From Emcibacteraceae bacterium (GTDB lineage: Bacteria > Pseudomonadota > Alphaproteobacteria > Sphingomonadales > Emcibacteraceae): DNA of 8,104 bases. Made by a program: the position numbers and the translations under genes. The stretch covers positions 1 through 8,104 of the forward strand of contig JAESUD010000005.1 of NCBI GenBank assembly GCA_016763335.1, read 5' to 3'. The first letter of the stretch is position 1; every line of letters begins with the position of its first letter. Positions 1-7,204 of this stretch are shown one piece after another. The notes beneath the pieces are model-generated. The model was not told the DNA's origin and did no database searches. It saw only the letters and a list, made by a program, of their open reading frames with translations.

Positions 1-862
1 CATCACCGTGAAGAACAACAGCTTTGGGAATTTTACCCGCTATTTTAATGGCTTTAGCTTCGTCACTTTCTATAATTTTGATATTGAATTTATTTCCCGA
101 TTCAACAAGCTGTTCACTCAAAAACTGCCCCACATTACCACCGCCAACAATGACAACATTTTTGACTTCTTCTTCTTCATGACCAAACACGCTAAGTGCA
201 CGCGTCACACGGGTTTTCTCAGAAGCGATGTAGATATTATCCCCAACCAGCAATTGATCATTACCAGTAGGAACAATAAGTTTGCCGTTTCTTAATATAC
301 CGCAAACAACAATATTAAGATCAGGGAATAATTCTGTAAGTTGACGCAGCGGCGTATCAACCACGGGGCAGTCTTCTTCAAGTTTTACGCCAACTAACCA
401 AATTCGGTCACCGGCAAAACGGATCATATCTGTGGCTCCCGGTACTTCAAGCCTATTAATTGCCGCTTTTGCTACTTCAATTTCCGGTGAAATGATGACA
501 TCAATCGGCATGTTGTCACGGCTGAATAACGCCCGCCACTGCGGGTTAAGATAATTTTGCGCTCTGATACGGGCAATTTTTGTGGGTACATTAAATAAGG
601 AATGCGCAACCTGACAAGCAACAATATTCACCTCATCAAACAAGGTGACGGCGATAATCATATCCGCATCTTCCGCCCCCGCACTTTCAAGCAAATCAGG
701 GTAAGACGCATAACCGACTAACGCATGAACATCTAATGAATTCCTAACTTTATTGATAAGCTCTTCTGAGCGATCAATGACCGTTACATCATTTTGCTCA
801 TGGGCTAAATGACGGGCAATATTAAAGCCAACCTGTCCAGCACCGCAGACTATAACTTTCAT
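1..862 (-). CDS. trkA: Trk potassium-uptake protein TrkA, N-terminal 287 residues (3' end beyond the window)
   Basis: TrkA is a peripheral cytoplasmic NAD(H)-binding subunit that gates the TrkH/TrkG potassium channel. The frame is open from the ATG at 862 to the window edge. Its product begins MKVIVCGAGQVG, a Rossmann nucleotide-binding loop (G7, G9, G12) with the acidic D30 ending the second strand in VTVID. The typical TrkA stretches GYASYPD and FDEVNIVACQ follow. A TrkA-C-like segment lies at about residues 140-225 (LRNGKLIVP, LVGDNIYI). A second Rossmann core, VVIVGGGNVG, starts near residue 235. Family members are about 458 residues long, so the rest of the second half is off the edge. 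The start is supported by an AAAGGA ribosome site 7 bases upstream. The gene follows ntrX after 41 bases with no visible terminator, so it is probably co-transcribed. No frameshift is seen. The family call is firm; the potassium role is inferred from family membership. Confidence 0.95.
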   Translation of the reverse strand, partial: MKVIVCGAGQVGFNIARHLAHEQNDVTVIDRSEELINKVRNSLDVHALVGYASYPDLLESAGAEDADMIIAVTLFDEVNIVACQVAHSLFNVPTKIARIRAQNYLNPQWRALFSRDNMPIDVIISPEIEVAKAAINRLEVPGATDMIRFAGDRIWLVGVKLEEDCPVVDTPLRQLTELFPDLNIVVCGILRNGKLIVPTGNDQLLVGDNIYIASEKTRVTRALSVFGHEEEEVKNVVIVGGGNVGQFLSEQLVESGNKFNIKIIESDEAKAIKIAGKIPKAVVLHGD

Positions 863-869
863 TTAAGTA

Positions 870-875
870 TCCTTT
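870..875 (-). promoter_or_regulatory. Ribosome binding site of trkA
   Basis: On the minus strand AAAGGA lies 7 bases before the trkA ATG at 862. It supports this start and suggests that trkA is translated independently of ntrX, whose stop is 41 bases upstream of the trkA start. Confidence 0.7.
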
Positions 876-903
876 TGCCCATATTTTTATTCTTTTTAAG
901 CAT

Positions 904-2274
904 TTATCTCTTTTCCTGACTATTGATGCCAAGACCTTTTAACTTTCGGTGAAGCGCCGAGCGTTCCATACCTACAAATTCAGCCGTTTTAGAAATATTG
1001 CCCTGAAAACGCTGTATTTGTACATTGAGATATTCTCTCTCGAAAGTCTCTCTCGCTTCTCTAAGGGGTAATGTCATTATTTCAGTGTTGGAATTTGGCC
1101 TGATTATTTCACTATCGGCCATAATATCCAAGGGCAGCATATTCAGTGTAATTTTTTCTTCCTCGCCAGAAAGTATCAACATCCGCTCAACTGTATTTTT
1201 TAATTGGCGCACATTTCCCGGCCAATCATGGGCTTGAAGTGCCGAAAGTGATTCTGCATCAATATCACGTGGTGGGTGTCCAGTGGCACTGGCAAAACCA
1301 ACCATCATCTGCTTAACCAATAATGGGATATCTTCTCTGCGCTGTGTCAGCGACGGAACTTGTACAGGAACTACATTTAGTCGGTGATATAAATCTTCCC
1401 TAAACCTACCGGCTTCAATTTCCTGACGAAGGTTACGGCTTGTAGCACTGACAACACGAACATTAACCTGCACCCGAATATCCCCCCCTACTCTCTCGAA
1501 AGTCTGATCCGTGAGAATTCTAAGAATTTTTGCTTGTGTAGTCTGCGGCATGTCTGCTACTTCATCAAAGAACAGCGTCCCACCGTGAGCCTTTTCAAAC
1601 ACTCCAGTTTTAACGACAGCGCCACCTTCTTCTACACCAAAAAGTTCTCTTTCCATATTTTCCGGTGACATACTCGCCGCATTAACGACAATAAAAGCAC
1701 CCTTTGCCCTTTTAGATTGGTGATGAATTAACCGCGCAACAAGTTCCTTCCCGGTACCGGACGCCCCAGAAATGAGCACACGACTTCCACTTGGTGCAAC
1801 TTTGCTAATCGTGTTCCTGACCAAGCTGATCGCCGATGATGTCCCCGTAAGATCAGATTCGTACCCTGCCCTTTCTTTAAGTTCTATATTTTCGCGCTTT
1901 AATCTATCGACCTCTGTTGCCCGTTCAACAAGAATAAGAAGTTTCTCGGTTTCAAAGGGTTTATTGATAAAATCATATGCACCCATCTTAATAGCTGTGA
2001 CGGCCGTTTCAATATTGCCATGACCGCTGATCATAATAACGGGCAAGTCCTCGTGTTTTTTCTTCACTTCAGCAAGAATTTCGAGGCCATCAAGTGTACT
2101 TCCCTTTAACCAGATATCGAGTATGAGCAGTGATGGTCTACGCGCGTCAACTTCCTTCAACGCACTGTCGCTGTCGCCTGCGGTCCTTGTGTCATATCCT
2201 TCATCACTTAAAATGCCGGAAATCAAGTCTCTAATATCTGCCTCATCATCGACAATTAAAATATCAAGCGCCAT
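904..2274 (-). CDS. ntrX: Response regulator NtrX (NtrC-like, AAA+ and Fis-type DNA-binding domains)
   Basis: This is the cytoplasmic response regulator partnered with NtrY; 456 residues is normal for the family. The receiver domain (about 1-120) has acidic residues D9, D10 and E11, phospho-acceptor D53 in ILDIWLKG, and K105. The insertion-bearing stretch WLKGSTLDGLEIL is characteristic of NtrX. The AAA+ domain (about 140-370) has Walker A SGASGTGKE (169-177), Walker B GGTLFFDE (D237, E238), the arginine-rich FREDLYHRLN stretch (291-300) and WPGNVRQLKN (351-360). The sigma-54 contact loop is degenerate: EEGGAVVKTG stands where GAFTGA is expected. The C-terminal helix-turn-helix (about 425-448, SKTAEFVGMERSALHRKL) is intact. 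The start overlaps the ntrY stop by 11 bases and has AAGGA 6 bases upstream. Inferred role: a DNA-binding regulator phosphorylated by NtrY, probably acting without sigma-54 because of the missing motif. Confidence 0.96.
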   Translation of the reverse strand: MALDILIVDDEADIRDLISGILSDEGYDTRTAGDSDSALKEVDARRPSLLILDIWLKGSTLDGLEILAEVKKKHEDLPVIMISGHGNIETAVTAIKMGAYDFINKPFETEKLLILVERATEVDRLKRENIELKERAGYESDLTGTSSAISLVRNTISKVAPSGSRVLISGASGTGKELVARLIHHQSKRAKGAFIVVNAASMSPENMERELFGVEEGGAVVKTGVFEKAHGGTLFFDEVADMPQTTQAKILRILTDQTFERVGGDIRVQVNVRVVSATSRNLRQEIEAGRFREDLYHRLNVVPVQVPSLTQRREDIPLLVKQMMVGFASATGHPPRDIDAESLSALQAHDWPGNVRQLKNTVERMLILSGEEEKITLNMLPLDIMADSEIIRPNSNTEIMTLPLREARETFEREYLNVQIQRFQGNISKTAEFVGMERSALHRKLKGLGINSQEKR

Positions 2275-4528
2275 GTACGATCCTTAACTTGCTTTCCTTT
2301 TTGGCGTCATTGCCTTTATTTTCTTCTTGAGGTTGGCTTTGGTTGGTCTCTTTTTTGAAAATAAGTGTTGAACTCGCACCAAAGTCTTTATTATTTTCTA
2401 AACTCAAATCACCACCATGGTCTTTCATTATTTTTTTAACAATTGCGAGACCTAAGCCCGTTCCTTTTACCCGTGTTGTCACATAAGGTTCCGTCAGGCG
2501 GTCCATCATTTCTTCCGGCATACCTTTACCATTATCAGAAACAACAATGGATATCGCCTTATTGCTTTCAATGATTGAAACATTGATTTTAGCATCATTT
2601 TGATCCATTAAGGCTTCGGATGCATTTTTGATAATATTTGTTAACGCTTGCCCAATTTGACCAGCATCACAATTAAATTCCACCGGATGATCAGGAAAAT
2701 CAGTTGATATTTCAATTGCTTTGCTTCCAACATCCATCATGAATGTTGCTTGTTTGGCAATTTTGACTAAATCTTCTTGTTGAATGATAGGGCTGGGCAT
2801 TCTGGCAAATGATGAAAATTCATCAACCATTTGCCGCAAGCCAAGAACCTGCCTGATAATTGTATCTGTACATTGAACAAATGTTTCTGGGTCACTGGTA
2901 ATTTCTTTTAAATATTTTCTTTTAAGTCTTTCAGCAGATAACTGTATAGGGGTCAGCGGGTTTTTAATCTCGTGGGCAATACGCTGCGCTACATCCGCCC
3001 AAGCCGCTGTTCTTTCCGCTTCAACCTGCTCCGTTATATCATCAAAGCTTATTACAAACCCCTCTACACGCTTGCCTTTTAATTCGGCAGTAAAGCGAAC
3101 CAGAAGGTTAAGTTTACTATCACCGCGGTTAAGGACAATTTGCGCCATTACACCTTGATTTTTTACTTTAAGAATTTTTGCAAATAATTGCGAAACTTCA
3201 GGCATAACTTCGTTTATGTCACGGTCTTTTAATTCATCTTTACCAATACCCAACATCACAGAAGCAGAACGATTTGCTAACGTAATAATACCCGCGGGAT
3301 CAAGCCCCATAATCCCTGGAGATACGCCAGAAAGCACAGTTTCAGTAAACCGACGTCTTTCATCAAGCTTAACATTTACAGAAAGTAAGTCCTGTTGTTG
3401 TTTTTGCAGTTGCCATGTCATGGTATTAAACGCTTTGGTCAAACCACCAAGATCGTCGTAACCTTCTTTAATTGGTGCCCTTGCGGAAAAATCACCTTTA
3501 CCGACACGGTCGGTGGCCCCAACCAGAATATTAATCGGCCTCATCAATTTATTAGCCAATCCGAACCCCATCCAGGCCGCTGCGAAAAGAACAATGAGCG
3601 CTATGCCGATAAAGGAAACATTAAATAACAGCCTATATTGGGAAAGCTCCGACTGTGATTTCTCAAAATCATTCTTGGCATCACCGGTTTTTCTGACCAA
3701 AGCCAATGCCTGCGCGTCAATAAGACGGCTGATGTAGAGATATTGATCAAGAAAACCATCGAGCCTCAAAATAACCCTGATCTGTCCATCATTTTCACGC
3801 GGTGGGAAAAATTTAACACCGCCATCAGCGGCCCCGTCAATAATTGTTTTACTTAACCGACCATCAAACACACTGAATATTGATGTAGCACGAGACGTTA
3901 TTACCCCATCCCGATTAATAATTATGGCCTCGGATAAGCCAAGTGCGCTTGACTGAATAGTGAGGGCTTGGTCCAGTAATTCCGGTTGTTTGGCAAAAAC
4001 AAATGCCTGACGGTTTAGTTCATTAGCCATACCCAGCACATCAGCACGGATAATTTTATAATGTTCTTCGATATATGTTGTCGCGACACTTTCAGAACTA
4101 TCAAGTACGGTTTGAACCTTTTCGCTAAACCACGCCTGAAGGCCAAATTCGAAAAACATAACAGAAAATATAGCGACAATAATTGTCGGCGTTATGGCCA
4201 CAACGCTGAATAATGTTACGATACGCTTATGAAGCCTTGTCGCCGCGGCTCCTTTTTGGCCAACATTCCATAACTGGATGACCTGACGCACGACTAAGGT
4301 GACTAAAAACAGTAATAATATCGTAATAAAAAGAACCAAAATATAGAGATTATTTGGTGTCGGTGATAGCGGATCAGCACTACTGAATAATGCATAAGCA
4401 GCCGCTCCGGAAATCAACAATCCAAGAGAAAGTATATAGACAGCTTTATTTTCCAGATCAACTTTTCTGGCCCAAAGCTGAATCCTGCTAAAAAGACGGG
4501 ATTTTTTTCTTAACGCTTGTTCACTCAT
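2264..4528 (-). CDS. ntrY: Membrane sensor histidine kinase NtrY
   Basis: NtrY is an inner-membrane histidine kinase that phosphorylates NtrX. Residue numbers here count from an alternative upstream ATG at 4546; subtract 6 for the start chosen. Hydrophobic segments lie at about 35-55, 68-88, 107-135 and 306-330, leaving a periplasmic sensor region of about 170 residues (136-305). Then come a HAMP linker (327-380), a PAS domain (about 395-505), the dimerisation domain with phospho-acceptor H525 in IAHEIKNPL, and the ATPase domain: N637 and N641 in TNIIKNASEA, DNGKGM (671-676), EPYVTTR (686-692) and KGTGLGLAI (694-702). A charged tail of about 25 residues ends the protein. I chose the ATG at 4528 (754 residues) because a weak CAGG lies 4 bases upstream, whereas the 4546 start (760 residues) abuts an inverted repeat and has no ribosome site. 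The gene overlaps ntrX by 11 bases. The family call is firm, the start less so. Confidence 0.93.
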   Translation of the reverse strand: MSEQALRKKSRLFSRIQLWARKVDLENKAVYILSLGLLISGAAAYALFSSADPLSPTPNNLYILVLFITILLLFLVTLVVRQVIQLWNVGQKGAAATRLHKRIVTLFSVVAITPTIIVAIFSVMFFEFGLQAWFSEKVQTVLDSSESVATTYIEEHYKIIRADVLGMANELNRQAFVFAKQPELLDQALTIQSSALGLSEAIIINRDGVITSRATSIFSVFDGRLSKTIIDGAADGGVKFFPPRENDGQIRVILRLDGFLDQYLYISRLIDAQALALVRKTGDAKNDFEKSQSELSQYRLLFNVSFIGIALIVLFAAAWMGFGLANKLMRPINILVGATDRVGKGDFSARAPIKEGYDDLGGLTKAFNTMTWQLQKQQQDLLSVNVKLDERRRFTETVLSGVSPGIMGLDPAGIITLANRSASVMLGIGKDELKDRDINEVMPEVSQLFAKILKVKNQGVMAQIVLNRGDSKLNLLVRFTAELKGKRVEGFVISFDDITEQVEAERTAAWADVAQRIAHEIKNPLTPIQLSAERLKRKYLKEITSDPETFVQCTDTIIRQVLGLRQMVDEFSSFARMPSPIIQQEDLVKIAKQATFMMDVGSKAIEISTDFPDHPVEFNCDAGQIGQALTNIIKNASEALMDQNDAKINVSIIESNKAISIVVSDNGKGMPEEMMDRLTEPYVTTRVKGTGLGLAIVKKIMKDHGGDLSLENNKDFGASSTLIFKKETNQSQPQEENKGNDAKKESKLRIVHGA
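2281..2285 (-). promoter_or_regulatory. Ribosome binding site of ntrX inside the 3' end of ntrY
   Basis: AAGGA on the minus strand sits 6 bases before the ntrX ATG (2274-2272), within the last codons of ntrY. It decides the ntrX start and makes translational coupling with ntrY likely, because the ntrY stop lies 11 bases inside ntrX. Confidence 0.75.
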
Positions 4529-4548
4529 AATGCCTGAGATTACCATAT

Positions 4549-4566
4549 TGTTGCATTATTGCAACA
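4549..4566. repeat. Perfect inverted repeat in the ntrC-ntrY gap (candidate operator or leader hairpin)
   Basis: TGTTGCA, a 4-base spacer TTAT, then TGCAACA: two perfect 7-base arms. It sits in the 75-base gap between the ntrC stop (4604) and the ntrY start (4528), ending 20 bases before that start. As RNA it would form a 7-base-pair stem with a 4-base loop. As DNA it has the size and symmetry of a dimeric regulator site. It does not match the usual NtrC pattern TGC-N11-GCA; the nearest spacing is TGC-N6-GCA. No T-run follows it in the direction of transcription, so it is not an ordinary terminator. The symmetry is seen directly; the function is unknown. Confidence 0.6.
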
Positions 4567-4571
4567 TATTA
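4566..4571 (-). promoter_or_regulatory. Possible -10 element of an internal ntrY promoter (weak)
   Basis: TAATAT on the minus strand, close to TATAAT, lies just upstream of the inverted repeat and would place a transcription start inside it. There is no good -35 match at 16 to 18 bases spacing (the 17-base position reads TAAGTT). In an A/T-rich gap such a hexamer is easily found by chance. It is recorded because ntrC-ntrY is the longest gap in the cluster and the natural place for a second promoter. Confidence 0.2.
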
Positions 4572-4603
4572 GCGTAGCTTTCTCATCTAACTTATAAAAA
4601 AAG

Positions 4604-6073
4604 TCAAAATTTATCTTTTATAATGGAAATTTCCAGCTCTTTTATCTTTTTCCTGAGCGTATTCCGGTTGAGGCCAAGTAGCTCAGCGGCCTTGATCTGA
4701 TTGCCTCTTGTCGCTGATAAGCACAATTTAATCAGCGGCCTTTCCAGTTCACTCAACATTCTGACATATAAACCGTTTGGTGGTAATTCATCGTATGGGT
4801 GGGCATCAAAATATTTCTTTAAATGTCGGTAAATAGATTGTTGCAATGTTTCATCAGCATATCCATTGCTAAGCCCTTCTTCACTTTTATTTATTTCAAC
4901 AATAGTTTTTGACGATAATTCACTTAATACATTTTCAAGGCTGATTACTTCTTCCACATAAAGTACCGCCAGTCTTTGAACAAGGTTTTCCAGTTCACGA
5001 ATGTTACCGGGCCAACTATGTTCCTTAATAAAATCCAAGGCCTTAGCGTCCATTATTTTCGGCGGCTGATTATGCTCTTCTGCGTAATTATTGAAAAAAT
5101 GACGTATTAGATCAGGAATATCATCCTTACGGTCCCGCAGTGGCGGCAGATTAATTGGCACCACATTAAGTCGGTAATATAAATCTTCGCGAAATAATCC
5201 CTGCGTTATAAGTATTTGTAAGTTTCTATGAGTTGCGGCAATGATCCGCACGTCGATTTTGACCGAACGGCTTCCACCAACGCTGGTATACTCCCCTTCT
5301 TGCAACACCCTAAGCAACCTAGTCTGCGCCTCCATTGGCATATCACCAATCTCATCAAGAAATAATGTTCCGCCTCGGGCTTGTTCAAAGCGACCTATAC
5401 TTTTTGCAACTGCGCCGGTAAATGACCCTTTTTCATGACCGAAAAGTTCGCTTTCAATAAATTCTTTAGGAATAGCTGCCATGTTTATCGCAACAAACGG
5501 GGTATTTTTACGTTTACCAAAATCATGAAGTGCTTTTGCAACCAATTCTTTACCAGTGCCCGTTTCACCGACAATCATTACCGTAAGATCCGTATTCATT
5601 AACCGCGCCATTACCCGGTAAACATCTTGCATTGCCGGTGATCTTCCAATTAATGGCATTTCGTCATCATCGATCGAGGCAAGATCATTATTTGGTTTAT
5701 TTTTAGGGCTCAATCCTTTTTTAATAACCATTTTAAGTTCATCAAGGTCGAATGGTTTAGGCAGATATTCATAGGCACCGCGGTCGGCGGCCTTAACGGC
5801 AGTCATAAGCGTATTTTGCGCACTCATAACAATAACGGGAAGTTCGGGTCTGATTTTTTTTATTCTAACTAGCATATCAAGCCCATTTTCGTCAGGCATC
5901 ATCACATCAGTAATGACCAAGTCCCCTTCGCCATTAGCAACCCAACGCCAAAGTGTCGCGGCATTGCTTGATAGTCGCACATCATATCCTTCACGACTTA
6001 ATGCTCGTGAGAGAACGGTTCTGATCGCCTTATCATCGTCAGCTATTAATATGGTTTTATTGCTTATACTCAT
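4604..6073 (-). CDS. ntrC: Nitrogen regulation response regulator NtrC (sigma-54 activator)
   Basis: NtrC is phosphorylated by NtrB under nitrogen limitation and uses ATP hydrolysis to open sigma-54 promoters of nitrogen-assimilation genes. The 489 residues match the alphaproteobacterial family. The receiver (about 1-120) has D12 and D13, phospho-acceptor D56 in [10 protein letters not shown]84 and K106 (LPKPFD). The AAA+ domain (about 140-370) has Walker A GETGTGKE (169-176), sigma-54 loop GSFTGA (216-221; the consensus is GAFTGA), Walker [12 protein letters not shown] (D240, E241), [10 protein letters not shown] (294-303) and [10 protein letters not shown] (354-363). A linker of about 85 residues leads to a Fis-type helix-turn-helix (about 457-481, [17 protein letters not shown]). 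The ATG lies 3 bases after the ntrB stop with AAGGG 6 bases upstream. All key residues are present. The call is firm; target genes cannot be read from this window. Confidence 0.97.
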   Translation of the reverse strand: MSISNKTILIADDDKAIRTVLSRALSREGYDVRLSSNAATLWRWVANGEGDLVITDVMMPDENGLDMLVRIKKIRPELPVIVMSAQNTLMTAVKAADRGAYEYLPKPFDLDELKMVIKKGLSPKNKPNNDLASIDDDEMPLIGRSPAMQDVYRVMARLMNTDLTVMIVGETGTGKELVAKALHDFGKRKNTPFVAINMAAIPKEFIESELFGHEKGSFTGAVAKSIGRFEQARGGTLFLDEIGDMPMEAQTRLLRVLQEGEYTSVGGSRSVKIDVRIIAATHRNLQILITQGLFREDLYYRLNVVPINLPPLRDRKDDIPDLIRHFFNNYAEEHNQPPKIMDAKALDFIKEHSWPGNIRELENLVQRLAVLYVEEVISLENVLSELSSKTIVEINKSEEGLSNGYADETLQQSIYRHLKKYFDAHPYDELPPNGLYVRMLSELERPLIKLCLSATRGNQIKAAELLGLNRNTLRKKIKELEISIIKDKF

Positions 6074-6076
6074 GTT

Positions 6077-7201
6077 CTACCCTTGCTTTATTACTGCCGG
6101 TAATAAAATTCTAAATGTGGTTTTATCCATACCACTTTCGCATTCAATGATGCCGCCATGATCGCTAATTGTTTTCGCAACTAACGCTAGTCCAAGCCCG
6201 GTTCCACCGGATTTAGTGGTCACAAACGGGTCATAAATATTTGACTTTAAATCATCCGCAATACCGGACCCATTATCAATGATGCAAATTTCAAGCGGCA
6301 AATGCAGCATTTCATCTGAACCGGCAGAGGCGATCCTCACACCTTGCCGATACGCCGTTGTGATACTAATTTGACCATCTTTTTTGGGTACGGCTTCACA
6401 GGCATTTTTAAGCAGGTTAAGAAAAACCTGTATCAGTCCGCCCCGATCACCAAGCGTATCCGGCAATGACGGGTCATAAAGTTCCAAAAATTTCACATGA
6501 CGACCAAACCCATTTTCAGCTAACTTTTTTACATGTTCTAAAATAGAATGAATATTTATTTCTGTTTTCTCAATTTGGCGGTGATCGGTGAATATTTCCA
6601 TTCGGTCAACAAGCGTGCAAATTCTATCCACTTCTTCACATATCAGATCTGTAAGCGGTTTATCATCGTCGCTTATATCTTGTGCAAGAATTTGTGCTGA
6701 ACCTTTAATACCGGAAAGCGGGTTTTTAATCTCGTGGGCCAACATTGCCGCCATACCCGATACGGACCTAGTTGCATTTCGGTGAGTTTGTTGCTGGTTT
6801 ATTTTTTGGGCAATGCTCCTTTTTTGCAATTGAATAAGAAGCCCCGAACCATCCATTACCGCCGGATCTGTCATTAGCAACGACACATGAACATCGATTT
6901 TAAGCTCGCCAATATGAGGATTACCAATATTGATGTCATATTCGGTAATGACCACTTTATTTTTCCGTGCCTGCGCCGCTAACGACAATAGCGGGCTATC
7001 ATAGGGCACAATATCATCAAGTTTCTTACGCTTGAGAATAGGTAAACTACTCCCGAGAAGCTGTTCCGCCGCTACATTGGCAAAGGTGATATTATTGCCT
7101 TCATCAACTGTTAAAATAGCGTCAGTAAGACTGTTTAAGATAATGTCAGAATGATCATTTGAAACGGCAGCAAGCTCAGCAATTTCTTTTTTCATTACCA
7201 T
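6077..7201 (-). CDS. ntrB: Nitrogen regulation sensor kinase/phosphatase NtrB
   Basis: NtrB is a soluble histidine kinase and phosphatase that sets NtrC phosphorylation in response to the PII protein. The 374 residues show no hydrophobic membrane segment, as expected. A PAS domain covers about 20-130 (ILNSLTDAILTVDEG, NITFANVAAEQLLG). The dimerisation domain carries phospho-acceptor H156 in MLAHEIKNPLSGIKG. The ATPase domain has N262 and N266 in FLNLLKNACEA, DNGSGI (309-314), YDPFVTTK (323-330) and GGTGLGLAL (332-340). The ATG at 7201 is 3 bases after the dusB stop. No clear ribosome site precedes it or the in-frame ATG two codons later (7195), so translation probably depends on ribosomes finishing dusB; either ATG is possible. 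ntrC follows after 3 bases. PII control is known for the family and is not visible here. Confidence 0.96.
   Translation of the reverse strand: MVMKKEIAELAAVSNDHSDIILNSLTDAILTVDEGNNITFANVAAEQLLGSSLPILKRKKLDDIVPYDSPLLSLAAQARKNKVVITEYDINIGNPHIGELKIDVHVSLLMTDPAVMDGSGLLIQLQKRSIAQKINQQQTHRNATRSVSGMAAMLAHEIKNPLSGIKGSAQILAQDISDDDKPLTDLICEEVDRICTLVDRMEIFTDHRQIEKTEINIHSILEHVKKLAENGFGRHVKFLELYDPSLPDTLGDRGGLIQVFLNLLKNACEAVPKKDGQISITTAYRQGVRIASAGSDEMLHLPLEICIIDNGSGIADDLKSNIYDPFVTTKSGGTGLGLALVAKTISDHGGIIECESGMDKTTFRILLPAVIKQG
6080..6084 (-). promoter_or_regulatory. Ribosome binding site of ntrC inside the 3' end of ntrB
   Basis: AAGGG on the minus strand lies 6 bases before the ntrC ATG (6073-6071) and just before the ntrB TAG stop. 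It fixes the ntrC start and fits coupled translation of kinase and regulator. Confidence 0.65.
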
Positions 7202-7204
7202 AAA

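Noticed and set aside
8..295. Plus-strand open frame of 95 codons
   Set aside because: It lies opposite the trkA coding frame, which has clear family motifs. The peptide is rich in F and N and looks like antisense translation, and its start has no ribosome site.
1284..1298. TGGCAC-like element resembling a sigma-54 promoter
   Set aside because: The second half (TTGC at the right spacing) is missing, and it lies inside ntrX on the antisense strand.
1025..2023. Plus-strand open frames of 70 and 83 codons (1025-1237, 1772-2023)
   Set aside because: Both are antisense shadows of ntrX, with no recognisable domains.
3216..3737. Three overlapping plus-strand open frames opposite ntrY
   Set aside because: They are shadows of the ntrY HAMP/PAS region and overlap one another in different frames.
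4592..4603. T-run on the minus strand after the ntrC stop as an intrinsic terminator
   Set aside because: No GC-rich stem precedes it; the bases before it are A/T-rich coding sequence.
4624..4635. Perfect 12-base palindrome TGGAAATTTCCA
   Set aside because: It lies inside the 3' coding part of ntrC, has no loop, and is probably chance in A/T-rich sequence.
5206..5388. Minus-strand 60-codon frame inside ntrC
   Set aside because: It is another frame of the ntrC AAA+ region, which is fully accounted for by ntrC motifs.
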